64,000 nt of DNA from Agrobacterium larrymoorei (GTDB taxonomy: Bacteria; Pseudomonadota; Alphaproteobacteria; Rhizobiales; Rhizobiaceae). The notes beneath the pieces are model-generated. The model ran no database searches. It was not told the origin of the DNA and was given only the letters and a program-made list of their open reading frames with translations. The DNA lies in the NCBI RefSeq assembly GCF_005145045.1, contig NZ_CP039692.1:1071501-1135500 (forward strand), written 5' to 3'. The translations under genes were made by a program, and so were the position numbers. This document shows, piece by piece, positions 34,360-43,264 of the stretch (its first letter is position 1; every line of letters begins with the position of its first letter).

Positions 34360-37300
34360 ATGATGTCGTCGGCAGGAGAACGGACGAGATGGGCGCAGGA
34401 GATGCTCAACCGTCTTCCCACCACGGATTGCCCTGAGGCTGAAGAATGGCCTGTCGCCCTCAAGACCACGTTCGGCAGCATGGTCGCTGCTCCCCATCAG
34501 ATCATCCTGTTCTGGGGGCCGGATTATATCGCGCTCTACAATGAAGCCTATGCGCCCGCTATCGGCCTGAACCACCCAAACGCCTTCGGCCGCCCGGCGC
34601 GGCTCTACTGGAGCGAGCTTTGGGACGATCTGAAGCCGCTGCTTGATCAGGTCATGAATGACGGCGAGGCCGTCTTCATCAAGGACCGACCCTTCTATGT
34701 GGAGCGGTATGGCAGGCCGGAAACGGTCACATTCGACATTTCCTACTCGGCAGTGCCGGATGAAACGGGAAAGACGGCGGGCGTCCTGTGCATCGTCAAC
34801 GATACGACGGAGCGGGTGCAGGCCGAGCAGCGCCTGAAGGAAAGCGAAGCGCGCTTCCGCAACATGGCGGACCATGCACCCGTTATGATGTGGGTTGTCG
34901 ATGACGGCGGCAAATGCACCTATCTCAACACCAAATGGTACGAGTTCACCGGTCAGTCGGTCGAGGAAGCGGAAGGTTTCGGCTGGCTCGATGCCACGCA
35001 CCCGGACGACAAGGACGCGGCAACGAAAATCTTTCTCGATGCGCTGGCAAAGCGTGAGGCGTTCCGCCTCGAATACCGTCTTCGCAGACGTGATGGTGTC
35101 TATCGCTGGGCAATCGATGCAGCGGAGCCGCGCTTTTCATCGGAGGGCACGTTCCTCGGCTATATCGGTTCCGTCATCGATATCGACGAACGGCACGAGA
35201 TGGAGCGCAAGCTGTGGGACAGTGAAAGCGGGCTGCGCGCGCTGACGAACTCCATCGACCAGATGGTGTGGTCGACGCGCCCGGATGGCTATCATGATTT
35301 TTATAACCAGCGCTGGTATGACTTCACGGGCACCGAGCCGGGCTCGACGGACGGTGTCGGCTGGAACGATATCTTCCATCCCGACGATCAGGAACGCGCC
35401 TGGACTGTCTGGCGGCATTCGCTTGCAACGGGCGAGCCCTATCACATCGAATACAGGCTGCGGCACCGTTCCGGGCGCTATCGCTGGGTGATCGGGCGCG
35501 CCAATCCCGTGCGCGATGCCAATGGGCGGATTTCCCGCTGGCACGGCACATGCACGGATGTCCACGAACTGAAAACCGCCGAAATGCAGCGCACCGCGAT
35601 CCTTGGTTTCGAAGAGGAAATATCGGCGCTTCAGGCGCCCGGCGATATCGTGAAGGCTGCGGTGCGAACCGTGGGAACATTCCTCAACGTGGCGCGCGCG
35701 GGTTACGGCACGATCGACGAGGCCCGCGAAACAGTTTTCATCGAGCATGACTGGACTGCAAGCGGCGTTGTCAGCCTGCGCGGCGTGCAGCACTTCCGCG
35801 ATTACGGTGCCTTCATCGACAATCTCAAACGCGGCGAAACCGTCGTCGTCAGCGATGCACATGCCGACATCCGCACGCGCGACCAGCGTGATGCGCTGGA
35901 TGCGATTTCCGCGCGGGCAAATATCAGCATTCCGTTGCGTGAGCGAAGCGGTTTGGTGGCTGTGCTTTTCGTCAATCAGGCCGACGTCACTGACTGGACG
36001 GACGACCATTTGTCTTTCCTGCGCGATATGGCGACGCGGCTGCGCAACGCGGTGGAGCGCCGCCGCGCGGAAAACGAATTGTTGCAGCTGACGGAAAGTC
36101 TGGAGCAGCAGGTCATTCAGCGCACTGAGCAGCTGCGGTCTTCCGAGGAACGGCTGCGCCAGAGCCAGAAGCTGGAAACCATCGGCAAACTGACCGGCGG
36201 TGTCGCGCATGATTTCAACAATCTGCTTCAGGTCGTGGCGGGTAATCTGCAACTGCTGCAAAAGGATGTGTCCGGTAACGAACGGGCGGAGCGCCGGGTG
36301 GTGAACGCCATGGCGGGCGTGACCCGTGGTGCGAAGCTGGCAAGCCAGCTGCTGGCCTTCGGTCGCCGTCAGCCGCTCGATCCCAAAGTCATCAATGTTG
36401 GTCGCTTCCTGCGGGATATGGACGACATGCTGCGCCGCTCCATAGGTGAAGCGGTCGATATCGAAACCATCATCGGTGGTGGGCTGTGGAACTGTCTGGC
36501 CGATCCGGTGCAGGTCGAGAATGCGGTGCTCAATCTCGCCATCAACGCGCGCGACGCGATGAACGGCCATGGCAAGCTGACAATCGAGGTGGGCAATGCC
36601 TTCCTTGACGATGATTATGCTGAAAAGCACGATGAGGTGACGCCGGGCCAATACGTCATGATCTCGGTCAGCGACACCGGTTCCGGCATTCCGCCGGAAT
36701 TGCTGGAACAGGTCTTCGAACCCTTCTTCTCCACCAAGGCGGAAGGCAAGGGCACGGGGCTTGGTCTTTCCATGGTCTTCGGCTTCGTCAAGCAGTCGGG
36801 CGGGCACGTCAAGATCTACTCGGAAGTGGGACATGGAACGACGGTGCGGATGTATCTGCCCCGCGCCCATGCACGGGAAGACCGAGAGATCGCCATCAAT
36901 ACCGGGCCCGTGGTCGGTGGGTCGGAAACCATTCTCGTTGCCGAGGATGATGACGAGGTGCGCGCAACCGTGGTCGAGACGCTGACCGATCTTGGTTACA
37001 AGGTTCTCAAAGCGCCCAATGCGGAATCGGCGCTGGTGGTCGTTGAGGCGGGGATGCCCATCGATCTTCTGTTTACCGATGTCGTAATGCCGGGCAACAT
37101 GAAGAGCACGGAACTGGCCCGCAGGGCCAAGGAACGCCAGCCGGATATCGCCGTGCTCTACACATCGGGATACACCGAAAACTCCATCGTCCATGGCGGC
37201 AGGCTCGACCCCGGCGTGGAGCTTCTTTCCAAGCCCTATACGCGTGAAGCACTGGCCCGCAAGGTGCGCCACGTTCTGGCAAATCGCAGCCAGCGGCTGA

Positions 37301-37701
37301 ACGCCATTGCGCATCCCGTATCTTCAGCTGTGCAGACGCGCCGGGACACCGACAGTTTAAAAGTCCTGCTGGTCGAAGACGATGCCCTCATTCGCATGAA
37401 CACTGCAGAGATGCTGCGCGAGCTTGGGCATGTGGTGATAGAAGCCGGCTCCGGCAAAGAAGCCTTCGACCTCAGTTCCGCCGAAACCATCGATCTCCTC
37501 GTGACCGATATCGGCCTGCCGGATATTTCCGGGCGCGAACTCGCGATAGAGCTGAAGCAGAAGAAGAACGATCTTCGCATCATTCTGGCAAGCGGACACG
37601 CGGCTGAAAGCGTCGATATACCGGACGGTGTTGTGATGATTACTAAGCCCTATGGAATTCGGGATCTGGCTGCTGCGATCAAGGAAATCCTCGGACAATA
37701 A
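34360..37701 (+). CDS. hybrid sensor histidine kinase with PAS/GAF sensors and two receiver domains
   Basis: 1113 residues, no membrane segments seen, so cytoplasmic. Order: N-terminal PAS-like region (~30-150), PAS_3 domains (~160-285 and ~290-410; both with RLRRRDGVYRW / RLRHRSGRYRW motifs), GAF domain (~420-575), coiled linker, HisKA with phospho-acceptor His617 in GGVAHDFNNLLQ, HATPase (NLAINARDAM N-box, DTGSGIPPE, GKGTGLGLSMV), then receiver 1 (Asp907 in LLFTDVVMPG) and receiver 2 (Asp1050 in LLVTDIGLPD). The H-D-F-N-N type kinase with PAS_3 is common in rhizobial light or redox sensors. No separate response regulator is adjacent; output is probably by phosphotransfer to a distant partner. 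GAGGTGCGAG precedes the start. Confidence 0.93.
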   Translation: MMSSAGERTRWAQEMLNRLPTTDCPEAEEWPVALKTTFGSMVAAPHQIILFWGPDYIALYNEAYAPAIGLNHPNAFGRPARLYWSELWDDLKPLLDQVMNDGEAVFIKDRPFYVERYGRPETVTFDISYSAVPDETGKTAGVLCIVNDTTERVQAEQRLKESEARFRNMADHAPVMMWVVDDGGKCTYLNTKWYEFTGQSVEEAEGFGWLDATHPDDKDAATKIFLDALAKREAFRLEYRLRRRDGVYRWAIDAAEPRFSSEGTFLGYIGSVIDIDERHEMERKLWDSESGLRALTNSIDQMVWSTRPDGYHDFYNQRWYDFTGTEPGSTDGVGWNDIFHPDDQERAWTVWRHSLATGEPYHIEYRLRHRSGRYRWVIGRANPVRDANGRISRWHGTCTDVHELKTAEMQRTAILGFEEEISALQAPGDIVKAAVRTVGTFLNVARAGYGTIDEARETVFIEHDWTASGVVSLRGVQHFRDYGAFIDNLKRGETVVVSDAHADIRTRDQRDALDAISARANISIPLRERSGLVAVLFVNQADVTDWTDDHLSFLRDMATRLRNAVERRRAENELLQLTESLEQQVIQRTEQLRSSEERLRQSQKLETIGKLTGGVAHDFNNLLQVVAGNLQLLQKDVSGNERAERRVVNAMAGVTRGAKLASQLLAFGRRQPLDPKVINVGRFLRDMDDMLRRSIGEAVDIETIIGGGLWNCLADPVQVENAVLNLAINARDAMNGHGKLTIEVGNAFLDDDYAEKHDEVTPGQYVMISVSDTGSGIPPELLEQVFEPFFSTKAEGKGTGLGLSMVFGFVKQSGGHVKIYSEVGHGTTVRMYLPRAHAREDREIAINTGPVVGGSETILVAEDDDEVRATVVETLTDLGYKVLKAPNAESALVVVEAGMPIDLLFTDVVMPGNMKSTELARRAKERQPDIAVLYTSGYTENSIVHGGRLDPGVELLSKPYTREALARKVRHVLANRSQRLNAIAHPVSSAVQTRRDTDSLKVLLVEDDALIRMNTAEMLRELGHVVIEAGSGKEAFDLSSAETIDLLVTDIGLPDISGRELAIELKQKKNDLRIILASGHAAESVDIPDGVVMITKPYGIRDLAAAIKEILGQ

Positions 37702-37734
37702 AAATGGCCGCTGGAGCACGGCTCCAGCGGCCTT
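37701..37734. terminator. bidirectional rho-independent terminator
   Basis: An 11-bp perfect stem GGCCGCTGGAG (37706-37716) and CTCCAGCGGCC (37722-37732) with a 5-base loop lies between the convergent hybrid kinase gene and the small minus-strand gene; on the minus strand it is followed by T's (plus A's at 37701-37704). Confidence 0.82.
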
Positions 37735-37757
37735 CTGTAAAACACATGGATTGCCGA

Positions 37758-37937
37758 TTAACCCGAGCCAGGGTTGACCTCATCATCCTGCTCATCCGGC
37801 AGGGAGCCGGCCCCGGGTGTTTTGCTATTATCGGTCAAGTGCTTCTTGGCGTGGGGGCCTGCAGGCGGATTGTCCGTAGAGGCCGCGTTCTTGTCGTCGC
37901 TTTCCTCAACCGCTTCGCGGGCGTTCTTGTCGCTCAT
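37758..37937 (-). CDS. small acidic hypothetical protein, 59 residues
   Basis: ATG at 37937 with a perfect AGGAGG seven bases upstream. The product (MSDKNAREAVEESDDKNAAS...) is very hydrophilic, rich in Asp, Glu, Asn, Ser and Pro, with no hydrophobic core, so probably disordered. I believe similar short proteins occur in Rhizobiaceae but cannot name a function. The ribosome-binding site and own terminator support a real gene. Confidence 0.72.
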   Translation of the reverse strand: MSDKNAREAVEESDDKNAASTDNPPAGPHAKKHLTDNSKTPGAGSLPDEQDDEVNPGSG

Positions 37938-38192
37938 GGTAAAGCCTCCTGATCTCAACATGTCGGATCGTCATGTTCTTAAACGCTGCTATCTGAGCAC
38001 GGTTCCGTCAGCGGCTAAGCCAAGTGGCTGATGTCGTTGGTAAACCCGCAAATGCAGTTCTTTAGAGCCTTTCAGCGTTTCCTTGAAACACAGAAACGCT
38101 CTAAGTTCTTGTTTAACGCATTGTCCTGACGCAAAACCGCTTTGCACTTTTGCTGGAGATGCTCTGGCTGCCTCTGCGGGTCATCCGGATTT
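37938..38192. other. Intergenic stretch with inverted repeat AGCGTTTC/GAAACGCT
   Basis: About 255 bp between two minus-strand genes. It contains an 8-bp inverted repeat (38074-38081 and 38093-38100) that could terminate the thuA-like transcript, although no clear T run follows. The promoter of the small acidic gene lies near 37950-38030. Confidence 0.4.
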
Positions 38193-38834
38193 TCAACGCG
38201 CAGCCCAGTTCGCGCCGCGGCGGAACATGGTTTTCATCTGCACGACTTCGAATTCCTTGGCCTGATGGCCGAGTGCGGAATAGAAGACGCGGCCTTTGCC
38301 GTATTTGCGTTTCCATACGACAGGCATGATGACGCCATCGATCCAGTAGGCGTGGTCGCCGGTGAAGCGCGTCGTTGCCAGCACCTCGTTGGATGGGTCG
38401 ACATGCATGTAATATTGCTCGGACGTGTAAGGAAAATCGCTGATCCCTTCCATCAGCGGATCGTCGGGCCGGGTAATGTTGACCTCGTAATTGATGATGT
38501 TTCCGGGATGCGCCACCCACTGTCCGCCGATCATGAACTGATACTCGACGCATTCGCGGAAGCTGTCTCCCGCGCCGCCATGGAAACCGGCAATGCCGAC
38601 ACCGTTTTCAACTGCGCTGGCGAGGTTCTTGATCTCTTCCTTCTCTATCTTCGACATGGTGACGATGGGTACCACGAGGCTGAGATCGTGCACGGAGGGG
38701 TCGGCGAAGGCCTCGGTGCTGTTCTCCACATAGACCTTGAAGCCGTCTTCCTCCAGCATGTCCTTGACGATGGCCGCGCATTCCTGCGGCTCGTGGCCGC
38801 TCCATCCGCCCCATACGATCAGTGCTTCTTTCAT
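38193..38834 (-). CDS. thuA: ThuA-like protein (trehalose utilisation domain)
   Basis: 213 residues matching the ThuA family, a class-I glutamine-amidotransferase-like fold: ALIVWGGWSGHEP start, NGVGIAGFHGGAGDSF elbow, GQWVAHPG, and MPVVWKRKYGKGRVFYSALGHQ near the C-terminus. In Sinorhizobium ThuA with ThuB converts trehalose and related disaccharides to 3-keto forms. GAGGAGG precedes the start. It follows the Gfo/Idh/MocA gene by 17 bp in the same operon, the thuB-thuA pairing, but no thuEFGK transporter is present here, so the true substrate may differ. Confidence 0.85.
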   Translation of the reverse strand: MKEALIVWGGWSGHEPQECAAIVKDMLEEDGFKVYVENSTEAFADPSVHDLSLVVPIVTMSKIEKEEIKNLASAVENGVGIAGFHGGAGDSFRECVEYQFMIGGQWVAHPGNIINYEVNITRPDDPLMEGISDFPYTSEQYYMHVDPSNEVLATTRFTGDHAYWIDGVIMPVVWKRKYGKGRVFYSALGHQAKEFEVVQMKTMFRRGANWAAR

Positions 38835-38851
38835 TGTCTTCCTCCTCGAAA

Positions 38852-39952
38852 TTATCTGTCCAACCGGCCATCGGTCAGTGAGTCCGCCAGCGGAGCGGGA
38901 CGCTCCGCAGTAGTCGTGATGGATATGGTCGTGCCGGTGTCGGATGCCTTCTGGAAAGCTTCCATGACTTCGAGAACATGCAGCGCCAGATCGCCATTGG
39001 CGCGATGCAGCCTGTTCGAACGGAGCGCATGGGCAAGATCGGCAACGCCGATGGACCGGTAATTTCCGTCCGTATAAGGCGAGGTCAGATCCTGCGTCTC
39101 GAACTCGCCACCTTTCTTCAGCAATTGAACCTCTCCGCCGAAATAGTTCGGATCGGGCACGATCAACGTGCCCTCGGTGCCGTAAATTTCCAGCGGCACA
39201 TGCTTGTGGCCTGCAACATCGAAGCTCATGCCCATTTGCACGACAGCACCATTTGCGAATGCGAGTACGCCTGCCACATGCGTTGCTACATGAACCGGAA
39301 TTTTCTCGCCATTACGAGGTTCGCTGGTGATCAGCCGTTCCTTCCGCGGAGCGATGGCAAAACCCGCGACCTTTTCCACCAGGCCGAACAGGTTGACGAG
39401 ATCGGTAATGTAATAGGGCCCCATGTCCAGCATCGGACCGCCGCCGACCTCGTAATAGAAGGCGGGGTTGGGGTGCCAACGCTCGTGGCCTGGGCACATG
39501 AAGGTTGCCGTTCCGCCAACGGGAATTCCGATGACACCGCTGTCGATCAGGTTTCGCGCGGTCTGATGACCGCCGCCAAGAAAGGTATCGGGTGCCGCGC
39601 CGATGCGCAGGCCCTTAGCCTTCGCCGCATCGTAAAGCTGCTTGCCCTCGGTGAAATTGATGCCGAGCGGCTTTTCGGAATAGGTGTGTTTGCCTGCTTC
39701 CAGCGCCCTCAGGCCAACCTCCACATGCGCCTTCGGAATGGTCAGGTTGACGATGATCTCGATTGACGGGTCGGCAAGAAGCTCATCGACGCTTCGAGCT
39801 TTCAAGCCGAATTCGGCGGCCCGTGCTTGCGCCATCTCGCTATTCATATCCGCCACACCGCGAATATCGAGGATCGGGAAGGATGCCATTGCCTTCAGAT
39901 AGGCGCCCGAAATATTGCCGCATCCGATGATACCGATGCCGACCTTGTCCAT
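38852..39952 (-). CDS. thuB: Gfo/Idh/MocA-family oxidoreductase (ThuB-like)
   Basis: 366 residues from the ATG at 39952, preceded by GGAGG. Rossmann motif VGIGIIGCGNISGAYLKA, the EKPLG motif (SEKPLGINF, catalytic Lys), GPYYITDLVNLFG in the C-terminal domain. It is an NAD(P)-dependent dehydrogenase of sugars or their derivatives. Operon with the ThuA-like gene immediately downstream suggests 3-keto sugar formation. Assigning ThuB itself rests on the pairing, because this family is very large. Confidence 0.8.
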   Translation of the reverse strand: MDKVGIGIIGCGNISGAYLKAMASFPILDIRGVADMNSEMAQARAAEFGLKARSVDELLADPSIEIIVNLTIPKAHVEVGLRALEAGKHTYSEKPLGINFTEGKQLYDAAKAKGLRIGAAPDTFLGGGHQTARNLIDSGVIGIPVGGTATFMCPGHERWHPNPAFYYEVGGGPMLDMGPYYITDLVNLFGLVEKVAGFAIAPRKERLITSEPRNGEKIPVHVATHVAGVLAFANGAVVQMGMSFDVAGHKHVPLEIYGTEGTLIVPDPNYFGGEVQLLKKGGEFETQDLTSPYTDGNYRSIGVADLAHALRSNRLHRANGDLALHVLEVMEAFQKASDTGTTISITTTAERPAPLADSLTDGRLDR

Positions 39953-40084
39953 GTGATTTCCTCCCTCGATGCTAAACAATCGCCAAAACGAATCCTCTTG
40001 GCGAATAGTGCTATCAAGAAATCATAGGATCACAAAAAAATATCACGCATAAGATGCGTGATGTCACTGACAATTTGTATGATG

Positions 40085-40273
40085 TCAGTCTTCGATCTTG
40101 CGGGCTTCCGAAATCAGCATGATCGGCACACCGTCGCGGATGGGGTAGGCAAGCTTCGCCCGTTCCGAGATCAATTCATGGTGCTCCCGGTCATAAGTTA
40201 GCCGCCCCTTGGTTAGGGGGCAGACGAGGAGATCAAGGAGCTTGGGATCGACCTTGCTGAGTTTCTCATCCAT
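40085..40273 (-). CDS. Trm112/UPF0434 family protein
   Basis: 62 residues from the ATG at 40273 ([21 protein letters not shown]); a GTG directly abutting the LON-gene stop would add three residues. The single C-P in LLVCPLTKG and [25 protein letters not shown] are the family pattern; the bacterial forms often keep only part of the zinc site. Trm112-like proteins activate methyltransferases or act as small zinc-ribbon partners. It is co-transcribed with the LON-domain gene. Confidence 0.9.
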   Translation of the reverse strand: MDEKLSKVDPKLLDLLVCPLTKGRLTYDREHHELISERAKLAYPIRDGVPIMLISEARKIED

Positions 40274-40282
40274 GCGACGCAC

Positions 40283-40954
40283 TCATTGCAGGATCGTTCC
40301 GCTTTCCGTTCCGCCCTGGGCGAGAACGATTTCCATGATGGCGATCAGCGCATCGGCGCGGGATTTCAGGTCCGGTGCCTCCAGCAGCGCCTGCTTTTCC
40401 GCAGGGCCGAATGGCGACATCATCGAAAGGGAATTGACCAGCACGTGATTGCTTGCGCGCTCGACGCTATCCCAATCGGCTTCCAGCTGGTTGGAATCGA
40501 GAAAGGCACGGAAGACGCGCAGCAGGTTTTCCCGGTCGATAGTTTCGTCATCATCCTCGCCGGAGAGGTCCGAAATGAAGGGTGCGTGTTTGAAGACGCG
40601 GTATGGCGTGCCGCTCGTCGCCTCCTCCAGAAGGCGGAAACGGCAGACGCCGGTCAGCGAAATGATGTACCGGCCATCGCCTGTTTCGGTAAAAGACGTG
40701 ATGCGGCCTATGCAGCCGATGGGGCTCAGCGCACCGCCATCCGTGCCTGCCTCTGCGGCCTGCAAGGCAGGCTGCACCATGCCGATCAGCCGGTGGCTTG
40801 CAAGGGCGGCATCGAACATCGCCAGATAGCGCGGTTCGAATATGTTGAGGGGCAGGTGGCCTTCAGGCAGCAACAGAACGCCGGGCAGGGGGAAGACAGG
40901 AATGGCGTTCGGTAAATCGCTGGCCTTCAAATATCTCGCATTTCCGACATGCAT
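40283..40954 (-). CDS. LON substrate-binding domain protein
   Basis: 223 residues consisting of a LON N-terminal (PUA-like) domain: IPVFPLPGVLLLPEGHLPLNIFEPRY, followed by IGCIGRITSFTETGDGRYIISLTG and a C-terminal helical bundle ending LLEAPDLKSRADALIAIME. No ATPase or protease domain. Widely conserved in Rhizobiales next to Trm112 and thioredoxin-TPR genes; biochemical role undefined, possibly substrate recruitment in proteostasis. Confidence 0.92.
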   Translation of the reverse strand: MHVGNARYLKASDLPNAIPVFPLPGVLLLPEGHLPLNIFEPRYLAMFDAALASHRLIGMVQPALQAAEAGTDGGALSPIGCIGRITSFTETGDGRYIISLTGVCRFRLLEEATSGTPYRVFKHAPFISDLSGEDDDETIDRENLLRVFRAFLDSNQLEADWDSVERASNHVLVNSLSMMSPFGPAEKQALLEAPDLKSRADALIAIMEIVLAQGGTESGTILQ

Positions 40955-41028
40955 CGGATTGATCCCTTTGTCTCATCGTTCCCGCCCCCCTTAAGATGAG
41001 GAGCGGTGCCGCAAACCGCAAGACGCAT

Positions 41029-42003
41029 TCAGGAAAACAATATGGATGACAGCTTGCGGCGCGCCGAAACGCTGGCCGGGTCCTTGAAGCCCCAGATTTC
41101 GAAAAACTCCACCAGCTGCTTGCGCGCTGCGTCGTCCTCGAAGGTGCGATCCTTGCGCATGATCGTCAACAGCTCGTCCGCTGCCTCGTCTCGCTTGCCC
41201 TGCACGTTGTAAATCTTGGCAAGCTTCAGGCGGGACGCATGGTCGTCGGCGTTGAGTTCAAGCGCCTGCTGAAGGGCGGCGGGATCGCCAAGCTTGCAGG
41301 CTTCTTCATATTGCGCCAGCTTCTTCGAAGCGGCCTGAATGGCTGCATCCTTGGCCAGTTCTTCCGGCAGGGAAGACAGAAGCTCGCTTGCGCGCTCATA
41401 TTGACCCACTGCAATCATGCATTCCGCAATGCCTGCAACAGCGGCTGCGTTTTCGGGATCGGTCTGCATGACGGCACCAAAAAGCTGGGCGGCGCTCTGG
41501 TGATCGCCTGCTTCAAGCAACTGCTTGGCTTCTGCCAGCGCGGCGTCGATTTCAGCCTGCTGATCATCGGTCGCGGGACCGGCAATCTTGTCGATGAACT
41601 CACGGATCTGGCTTTCGGGAATTGCGCCCATGAAACCGTCGACCGGCCTGCCATCGACAAAGGCAACGATTGCCGGAATGGACTGAATGCCAAGCTGGCC
41701 GGGGATCGCCGGGTGGTCATCGATGTTCAGCTTCACCAGCTTGACGCGACCGCCTGCTTCATTGACCACTTTTTCGAGCGCGGGTGTCAGCTGCTTGCAA
41801 GGGCCGCACCATGGCGCCCAGAAATCCACCAGAACCGGCTGACGGCGGGATTCGTCCATCACATCCTTGGAGAAATTTGCGGTCGTCGTGTCCTTGATAT
41901 GAGAGCCCGCTTGGGGAGCGGCCTGCTGCCCGCCGCCGAAGCTGGTCGATGCAGTCATCTGCCCACCCATCGAGGCGCCGTAAGGATTGTCCGTTCCGCT
42001 CAT
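41029..42003 (-). CDS. thioredoxin-TPR co-chaperone (CnoX/YbbN-like)
   Basis: 324 residues. After a Gly/Ala/Gln-rich 50-residue leader comes a thioredoxin domain with the classic active site WAPWCGPCKQL (CGPC retained, unlike E. coli CnoX with SxxC) and cis-Pro in IQSIPAIVAF. Residues ~165-324 are TPR helices (QLLEAGDHQSAAQLFGAV, LELNADDHASRLKLAKIY, ADELLTIMRKDRTFEDD). CnoX-type proteins hold unfolded clients and pass them to GroEL/DnaK; the CGPC suggests redox activity too. GGAG precedes the ATG. Confidence 0.9.
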   Translation of the reverse strand: MSGTDNPYGASMGGQMTASTSFGGGQQAAPQAGSHIKDTTTANFSKDVMDESRRQPVLVDFWAPWCGPCKQLTPALEKVVNEAGGRVKLVKLNIDDHPAIPGQLGIQSIPAIVAFVDGRPVDGFMGAIPESQIREFIDKIAGPATDDQQAEIDAALAEAKQLLEAGDHQSAAQLFGAVMQTDPENAAAVAGIAECMIAVGQYERASELLSSLPEELAKDAAIQAASKKLAQYEEACKLGDPAALQQALELNADDHASRLKLAKIYNVQGKRDEAADELLTIMRKDRTFEDDAARKQLVEFFEIWGFKDPASVSARRKLSSILFS

Positions 42004-42059
42004 ATCAGGTCTCCAATATCATTTCGTGCAATGGCGTTGTTGATCGCAAAGATCGTGGT

Positions 42060-42575
42060 TTATTCGGTCACTTTCAAGATCAGAGGCTCATGTCCCGTAG
42101 CCTTCAAAAAGCGCACGAGATCGTCGCGCCCGATGGTCGTCGTCGCGTCGTTGGAAAGCGGATGGCCGTTGATCAGATCGTGCTTCATCAACTCGCTGTC
42201 GAGGACGAAGGTGACCTGATTGTCCGTATCGTTGATCGCGCCGAAAACAGTCACGGAACCGGGAACGACGCCGAGATATTCCAGCATCTTTTCCGGCTTG
42301 CCGAAGGAAACCTTGCTGGCAGCATCGATGAGCTTATGGACGGTCTTCAGGTCCACCACCGCGTTTTCCTCGACCGTCAGCACGAAATACTGATCTTTCT
42401 TGTCCTTGACGAAGAGGTTTTTGGTGTGTCCGCCGGCAATGAGATCGCGCAGGGATTCCGATTCCGCCACGGTAAAGACAGGCGCATGCCGCGTGGTATC
42501 GTGCTTGATGCCAAGGCCATCGAGAAAGCTGAAAAGATCCTCTGCCGTCTTTTGGGCGTGCTCTGTCTCGCTCAT
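42060..42575 (-). CDS. YbaK/ProX-type aminoacyl-tRNA editing protein
   Basis: 171 residues from the ATG at 42575 (MSETEHAQKTAEDLFSFLD); the open frame extends 71 residues further upstream but that part is not protein-like. Family marks: TTRHAPVFTVAESESLRDLIAGGHTKNLFVKDKK, split over residues ~28-62, with the catalytic-pocket Lys in TKNLFVKD, and later PGSVTVFGAINDTDN. These proteins hydrolyse Ala- or Cys-mischarged tRNA-Pro in trans. It is divergent from the tRNA-Gly genes. Confidence 0.9.
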   Translation of the reverse strand: MSETEHAQKTAEDLFSFLDGLGIKHDTTRHAPVFTVAESESLRDLIAGGHTKNLFVKDKKDQYFVLTVEENAVVDLKTVHKLIDAASKVSFGKPEKMLEYLGVVPGSVTVFGAINDTDNQVTFVLDSELMKHDLINGHPLSNDATTTIGRDDLVRFLKATGHEPLILKVTE

Positions 42576-42731
42576 CTTTTGCCTTTGCCGAATTCTGTTC
42601 CTGCCAATCTGCATAGGCCCGCAGGCCTTTATTTGCAATCCGTCGTGGTGCATCTGCCGATCAAAAGACCAGCCTTTTCCGAGGCTTGAGCGCGGAGGGA
42701 AAAATTTCTGCATGTTTTTGTCATTTCCCTG

Positions 42732-42824
42732 TTGCATTTGAAAATCGGTTGAGCGATATAGCCCCCGTCGCCGCAACACGGCGCCCACGGCTCAGCGATC
42801 TACCCCGAGCCGTTGGATTTTTGA
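42732..42824 (+). promoter_or_regulatory. tRNA-Gly promoter and leader hairpin, copy 1
   Basis: TTGCAT (42732-42737), 17-bp spacer, GATATA as the -10 element, then a leader with hairpin arms CGGCTC and GAGCCG just before the tRNA. The whole unit recurs before copy 2. Confidence 0.7.
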
Positions 42825-42899
42825 GCGGGTGTAGCTCAGGGGTAGAGCACAACCTTGCCAAGGTTGGGGTCGAGGGTTCAAATCCCTTCGCCCGCTCCA
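42825..42899 (+). tRNA. tRNA-Gly(GCC), copy 1
   Basis: 75 nt including encoded CCA. Acceptor stem GCGGGTG pairs with CGCCCGC; D-loop AGCTCAGGGGTAGAGC; anticodon arm CAACC-TTGCCAA-GGTTG with anticodon GCC at 42857-42859; T-loop GGTTCAAATCC. Identical to copy 2. Confidence 0.97.
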
Positions 42900-43035
42900 A
42901 ATCTCTCAAAAACAGATTATCAGTAACAGTGCCGCAGTCCATTGTGCGAATATTCGCGTTTGCAATCAAAAGCTTAACGCGGATCAGCATTCACCTTCAT
43001 GACAAAAGATATCGCGAAAGACGCAAGATTTCCTC

Positions 43036-43127
43036 TTGCATTTGAAAGGCGATTGAGCGATATAGCCCCCGTTGCCACTTGACGGCACCCGCGGCTCAGC
43101 GATCTACCCCGAGCCGTCGGTTTTTGA
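43036..43127 (+). promoter_or_regulatory. tRNA-Gly promoter and leader hairpin, copy 2
   Basis: The same TTGCAT, 17-bp spacer, GATATA arrangement and CGGCTC/GAGCCG leader hairpin as copy 1, with scattered substitutions (about 90% alike). Each tRNA therefore has its own promoter. Confidence 0.7.
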
Positions 43128-43202
43128 GCGGGTGTAGCTCAGGGGTAGAGCACAACCTTGCCAAGGTTGGGGTCGAGGGTTCAAATCCCTTCGCCCGCTC
43201 CA
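43128..43202 (+). tRNA. tRNA-Gly(GCC), copy 2
   Basis: 75 nt, identical to copy 1 across the mature sequence including CCA; anticodon GCC in the loop TTGCCAA. Starts 303 bp after copy 1. Confidence 0.97.
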
Positions 43203-43264
43203 AATCTTCTCAAGATTATAGATGATGCTGAATGTGGCGCGCATTCGCGCGCGCCGTCTCAGTC

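Noticed and set aside
35137..37314. 725-codon minus-strand open frame
   Set aside because: Antisense to the hybrid kinase, whose PAS, HisKA, HATPase and receiver motifs are unmistakable.
42825..43202. Tandem tRNA-Gly region as an island attachment site
   Set aside because: No integrase gene nearby and the flanking genes are ordinary chromosomal ones; simple tandem duplication explains the repeat.
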